Assembly (NCBI RefSeq): GCF_024746795.1
Contig: NZ_CP080524.1
Span: 2,334,001 to 2,398,000 of the forward strand
Origin: Mesorhizobium sp. AR10
GTDB lineage: Bacteria > Pseudomonadota > Alphaproteobacteria > Rhizobiales > Rhizobiaceae
Direction: 5' to 3'
Length of the DNA stretch: 64,000 nucleotides
Both the position numbers and the translations under genes were made by a program. Shown here one piece after another: positions 60,815 to 64,000 of this stretch. The notes under the pieces are model-generated. The model was not told where the DNA came from. It ran no database searches and was given only the letters and a program-made list of their open reading frames with translations. The stretch's first letter is position 1; the number at the start of each line of letters is the position of its first letter.

Positions 60815-62056
60815 CTATTGGAGAACCAGATCGGCCTGCAGGGCGCCGGCCGACTTGATGCCTTGCAGGATGGCAATGATGCCGTCTGGCTTGACGCCGA
60901 GACGGTTGAGGCCGGAGACAAGTGTCTCGAGGTCCGGTCCGTCAAGCACCGCGACACGGGCGTCGGGCTGGGTGGCCTCGATGGTGGTGAAGGGTTCGAC
61001 CGCGGTCTCGCCTTTGGAGAATGGTTCCGGCTGGACGACTTTCGGCTGTTCGGTGATGCGCACGGTAAGCGTGCCGTGGCTGATGGCCACCCTCGAGATC
61101 TTGACCTCGTTGCCGATGACGATGGTGCCGGTGCGCTCGTCGATGACGACGCGAGCCGGTGTGTCCGACTCGACCACCAGATTCTCGATCTCGGCAAAGA
61201 AGCGCGCGGCCGAAACGTTTTTCGGTCTTCTGATCTGTACGGTGCGCGCATCGCGCTCGGCCGCCACGCGCATGCCGAAGCGCTGAGAGGTGTAGTCGTT
61301 GACGGCGTCGGCGATGCGAATGGCGGTCGAGAAATCCGGATTGCGCAGTTGCAAGGTCAGGGAAGCCTGGTCTTCGAACTCGGCCTGCACGGCCCGTTCG
61401 ACGATAGCGCCGTTCGGCACCCGCCCGGCCGTCGGCACGCCTTGCGTCAGCTGCTCGGCCTGACCCTGGGCAGTGAAGCCCGAAACGATGACCGATCCCT
61501 GCCCCACGGCATAGATTTCGCCATCCGCCGCCTTCAGCGGCGTCATCACCAGCGTGCCGCCGGCGAGCGATGTGGCATCGCCCATCGAGGAGACATCGAT
61601 GTCGATGCGGGCTCCCGACTGGACGTAGGGTGGCATGTTGGCGGTGACGATGACGGCGGCGACGTTCTTGGCGCGGGCGCTGCCGCCCTCGGTGGCAATG
61701 CCGAGATTTTCGAGCATGGCGCGGATCGACTGTTCGGTGAATGGCGAGTTGCGCAGGCTGTCGCCCGACCCCGCCAGTCCGATGACCAGACCGTAGCCGA
61801 CGAGCTGGTTGTCGCGCGAGCTTTGCAGTTGCGCGATGTCCTTGATGCGCGCCGCGACCTGACCGGGCGGCAGCGAACTTGGCCCGTTCGATACCCTGAA
61901 CATGCGGGTGGTGGTTGCCGGGTCGTATTCCGGGTCGTTGAACGCGCCGCCATTCCTGGCTGCGAGGTCGCGCTTGGCCTTGGGGGTAAGCCCGTCAGAC
62001 AGCGCCGGCTGCACGCCGAGAACCGCCGCAAGCACAAGAGCAAGTCCGCGCATCAT
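60815..62056 (-). CDS. flgI: P-ring protein FlgI
   Basis: 413 residues, with a signal peptide (GLALVLAAVLGVQPALS) and an N-terminal insert of some 30 residues before the conserved core: RIKDIAQLQSSRDNQLVGYGLVIGLAGSGDSLRNSPFTEQSIRAMLENLG, KNVAAVIVTANMPPYVQSGARIDIDVSSMGDATSLAGGTLVMTPLKAADGEIYAVGQG. It forms the periplasmic bushing of the rod. It is coupled to flgA (4-base overlap). Confidence 0.94.
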   Translation of the reverse strand: MMRGLALVLAAVLGVQPALSDGLTPKAKRDLAARNGGAFNDPEYDPATTTRMFRVSNGPSSLPPGQVAARIKDIAQLQSSRDNQLVGYGLVIGLAGSGDSLRNSPFTEQSIRAMLENLGIATEGGSARAKNVAAVIVTANMPPYVQSGARIDIDVSSMGDATSLAGGTLVMTPLKAADGEIYAVGQGSVIVSGFTAQGQAEQLTQGVPTAGRVPNGAIVERAVQAEFEDQASLTLQLRNPDFSTAIRIADAVNDYTSQRFGMRVAAERDARTVQIRRPKNVSAARFFAEIENLVVESDTPARVVIDERTGTIVIGNEVKISRVAISHGTLTVRITEQPKVVQPEPFSKGETAVEPFTTIEATQPDARVAVLDGPDLETLVSGLNRLGVKPDGIIAILQGIKSAGALQADLVLQ

Positions 62057-62580
62057 GAAGCGCTGACCCTGATGGAGCCGTCGGCCATCACCGTGCCCGA
62101 GAAAATCTTGCCGCTATCGATGTTGCGGACCTTGACGAGATCGCCGGCCGCACCCGGCTGCAGCGTCACCGCCGTGGCCGAAATGGTGAGGGAGCCGGCG
62201 ATGAAAAAGACCTGTACGGCCGAACCCTGTTCGACCAGCCAGGCTTCGCGGATGGCGGCGACCGGGATGTAGCGGCCGGGCAGCAGCGTGCGCTTGGCGA
62301 CCTTGCCGTCAAGTTCGTCGGCGCGCGTCGCCATGGCATCCGGCTTGTGCTTGCCTGGAATGAGCGTCACCTGCTTCAGCGCCGCCGGTTCGATCGTCTC
62401 GCCGGGATAGATGACCCGGTTCGGGATCAGCACGACTTCGCCGGTGGCTTGGTTGCTGGCGATCTGGTTGGCCGACTGGTTTGCGGTCTCCTGAGCGAAA
62501 GCCGGCATGCCGCCGGCCACCAACGCGAGGATCAGCGCGGCGCGGCGGAGTGCGGAGCAGTAGACCGGCATGAACATCAT
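62053..62580 (-). CDS. flgA: P-ring assembly chaperone FlgA
   Basis: 175 residues. The signal peptide (ALILALVAGGMPAFA) is followed by VLIPNRVIYPGETI, LDGKVAKRTLLPGRYIPVAAIREAWLVEQGSAVQVFFIAGSLTISATAVTLQPGAAGDLVKVRNIDSGKIFSGTV, the SAF-domain pattern of FlgA. It helps FlgI assemble in the periplasm. It follows flgG by 3 bases. Confidence 0.92.
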   Translation of the reverse strand: MMFMPVYCSALRRAALILALVAGGMPAFAQETANQSANQIASNQATGEVVLIPNRVIYPGETIEPAALKQVTLIPGKHKPDAMATRADELDGKVAKRTLLPGRYIPVAAIREAWLVEQGSAVQVFFIAGSLTISATAVTLQPGAAGDLVKVRNIDSGKIFSGTVMADGSIRVSAS

Positions 62581-62583
62581 TCA

Positions 62584-63372
62584 CTACCTGATGTTCTTGG
62601 AGACGACCGAGGCCATGTCGTCGGCGGCCTGGATGACCTTGGAGTTCATTTCATAAGCGCGCTGCGCCGAGATCAGCTCGGTGATTTCCTTGACCGGATC
62701 GACGTTGGACGCTTCGAGATAGCCTTGCTGGACGGTGGCGAAGCCGGGATCGCCGGGCACGCCGACATTTGCAGTGCCCGAAGCCGCCGTTTCCTGGAAG
62801 AGATTGTCGCCGAGCGGCGCGAGACCCGCTTCATTGGCGAAGTTGGCGAGTTGAAGCTGACCGAGAAGCTGAAGATCGGTCTGGCCATCGATGCGGGCGA
62901 AGACCTGGCCAGTCTTGTTGACGATGACTTCGATCGCATCGGCGGGCACGGTGATGGCCGGGATGACATTGGCGCCGTCGACGGTCACCAACTGGCCGGT
63001 GGCGTTGGTGTTGAAGGCACCGGCGCGGCTGTAGAGCGTGCCGCCGTCGGCGCCCTCGATCTGGAACCAGCCCCTGCCTGTCAGCGCCATGTCGAAGCTG
63101 TTGCCGGTGCTGGTCAACTCGCCCTGGGTGTGGACGTTACGGACGGCCGTGGTCTTGACGCCGAGGCCGATCGAGACGCCTTCCGGCACCAGCGACGAGT
63201 TGGAGCGGTTGGGCACACCTTGCGTGCGGTCGACCTGATAGAGCAGATCGGAGAATTCGGCGCGGGCGCGCTTGTAGCCGGTGGTGTTGATGTTGGCGAT
63301 GTTGTTGGCGATGACTTCCAGATTGGTCTGCTGGGCATTCATGCCGGTGGCGGCGATGGCGAGTGCTTTCAT
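62584..63372 (-). CDS. flgG: Distal rod protein FlgG
   Basis: 262 residues, the family length. [46 protein letters not shown] at the start, [37 protein letters not shown] at the end. [20 protein letters not shown] is the FlgG-specific stretch. It forms the distal rod. Confidence 0.95.
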   Translation of the reverse strand: MKALAIAATGMNAQQTNLEVIANNIANINTTGYKRARAEFSDLLYQVDRTQGVPNRSNSSLVPEGVSIGLGVKTTAVRNVHTQGELTSTGNSFDMALTGRGWFQIEGADGGTLYSRAGAFNTNATGQLVTVDGANVIPAITVPADAIEVIVNKTGQVFARIDGQTDLQLLGQLQLANFANEAGLAPLGDNLFQETAASGTANVGVPGDPGFATVQQGYLEASNVDPVKEITELISAQRAYEMNSKVIQAADDMASVVSKNIR

Positions 63373-63383
63373 TGCAAGGTTCC

Positions 63384-63719
63384 TCAGATGCCCATGCGGC
63401 TGACTTCGAGATACGCGGAAATGACCTTGTCGCGGATGGCGACGGCGGTCTGCAGGGCTTGCTGGGCGCTCATGACCGCATCGACGACCTGGCGGGTGTC
63501 GGCGTCGCCCTTGAGTGCCTGAAGCGATACTTGTTCGGCGTTCTGCAAGGTGCCGACTGTCTTCGAGGCGGCCTGGCTCAGCGCTTCGGCAAAAGTGGTG
63601 CCGATGTCGGTGCCGGCCAATGGTGCCGCGCCGCCCTGAAACAGGCCCGTGGCCGCATCGGCGCCGCCGATTTCAGATTTGAGTTGAAGTGCACCGATGC
63701 CGCCAATGCCGCCTATCAT
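63384..63719 (-). CDS. fliE: Hook-basal body protein FliE
   Basis: 111 residues from ATG 63719, which shares a base with the flgC stop (TGATG). [69 protein letters not shown] is the FliE signature. It joins the MS ring to the rod. Confidence 0.93.
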   Translation of the reverse strand: MIGGIGGIGALQLKSEIGGADAATGLFQGGAAPLAGTDIGTTFAEALSQAASKTVGTLQNAEQVSLQALKGDADTRQVVDAVMSAQQALQTAVAIRDKVISAYLEVSRMGI

Positions 63720-64000
63720 CACTGGTTCCTCATCAGGTCGATGGTCATGGAAATCAGATCACGGGCCTGCTTGATGACCTGCAGGTTGGCCTCGTAGGAG
63801 CGATTGGCCTCAGTCATGTCGGCCATCTCGATCAGCACATTGACGTTGGGCATCTTGACGTAACCCTTGTCGTCGGCGGCTTCGTTGCCGGGCTGGAACT
63901 CGACGGGGAAGTCTGCCGGGTCGCGGGCGATCGAGCCGACCTCGACCAGCGACCCGCCGGAAGATCGGTCGAGCTGTGAGACAAAGCTGATGGTTTTGCG
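63719..64000 (-). CDS. flgC: Proximal rod protein FlgC (partial)
   Basis: The last 93 residues are inside the window; the N-terminus lies beyond the right edge. [59 protein letters not shown] is the FlgC C-terminal signature. The flgC-fliE-flgG order implies flgB, and perhaps flgF and fliI, just outside. Confidence 0.93.
   Translation of the reverse strand, partial: RKTISFVSQLDRSSGGSLVEVGSIARDPADFPVEFQPGNEAADDKGYVKMPNVNVLIEMADMTEANRSYEANLQVIKQARDLISMTIDLMRNQ

Overview
The window looks like chromosomal DNA of a rhizobial alphaproteobacterium, most likely Mesorhizobium or a close relative. The basis is high GC, a RIME-like intergenic palindrome at about 16.5 kb, and the rhizobial flagellar gene set (rem, motB-motC-motD/fliK, motE, flaF-flbT, cheL-type flgJ) in an order close to that known from Sinorhizobium meliloti. 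No sequence search was possible, so every assignment rests on motifs, protein length and context.

Layout. (1) 1-6.1 kb: the end of an aldo/keto reductase, two small or broken reverse ORFs, a truncated adenylate-cyclase/TolB-like gene, then a LysR regulator, two aldo/keto reductases and an NAD-dependent epimerase/dehydratase that look like a small sugar or aldehyde catabolic set. (2) 6.1-12.85 kb: a decayed accessory region. It holds an arginase remnant, a twice-frameshifted alpha/beta hydrolase, helix-turn-helix proteins, a DUF6074-like protein, two winged-helix proteins coupled by ATGA, an AlpA/excisionase-like protein and a tyrosine recombinase broken by one frameshift. It ends at a half-tRNA structure that is a likely attachment site. 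A cluster of palindromes at 8.64-8.90 kb includes two copies of a 16-mer that fits the repABC-type parS pattern. (3) 13-31.7 kb: mostly housekeeping and accessory metabolism: KDPG aldolase, TrhO, an NTF2-like protein, DUF533, SDR, a LysR-linked ABC binding protein and permease with a metallo-beta-lactamase hydrolase but no ATPase, an aminotransferase, acetyltransferases, a CDF metal exporter, D-erythronate dehydrogenase, a NicO-type Ni/Co exporter with DUF1007, amidase-LysR, and ornithine decarboxylase behind a long structured leader. (4) 31.9-64 kb: flagellar and motility genes, all on the minus strand. Read in transcription order they are flgC(partial)-fliE-flgG-flgA-flgI-motE-flgH-fliL-fliP, two flagellins, fliF-fliH-motB-motC-fliK(motD)-lytic transglycosylase-rem-flgE-flgK-flgL-flaF-flbT-flgD-fliQ, then flhA-fliR-fliJ-like and cheL(flgJ)-flgN-like-unknown. 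Non-flagellar genes interrupt this run in two places (a monooxygenase-fold protein, a CLC channel and an MFS exporter at 38.0-41.9 kb; an EamA transporter at 33.6-34.6 kb).

How the parts fit. The flagellar genes are tightly packed, with many 1-4 nt stop/start overlaps. They supply the basal body (FliF, FliE, FlgC, FlgG), the P and L rings (FlgI, FlgA, FlgH), the export gate (FlhA, FliP, FliQ, FliR), hook and junction (FlgE, FlgD, FliK, FlgK, FlgL), filament (two flagellins), stator and periplasmic motility proteins (MotB, MotC, MotE), the transcriptional regulator Rem and the post-transcriptional pair FlbT/FlaF. The most rewarding places for a second look are the ornithine decarboxylase leader with a predicted mask over its ribosome-binding site, the palindrome cluster and half-tRNA site of the accessory element, and the flagellin control regions (a TTG start, a 24-bp-spaced repeat, a 5' hairpin).
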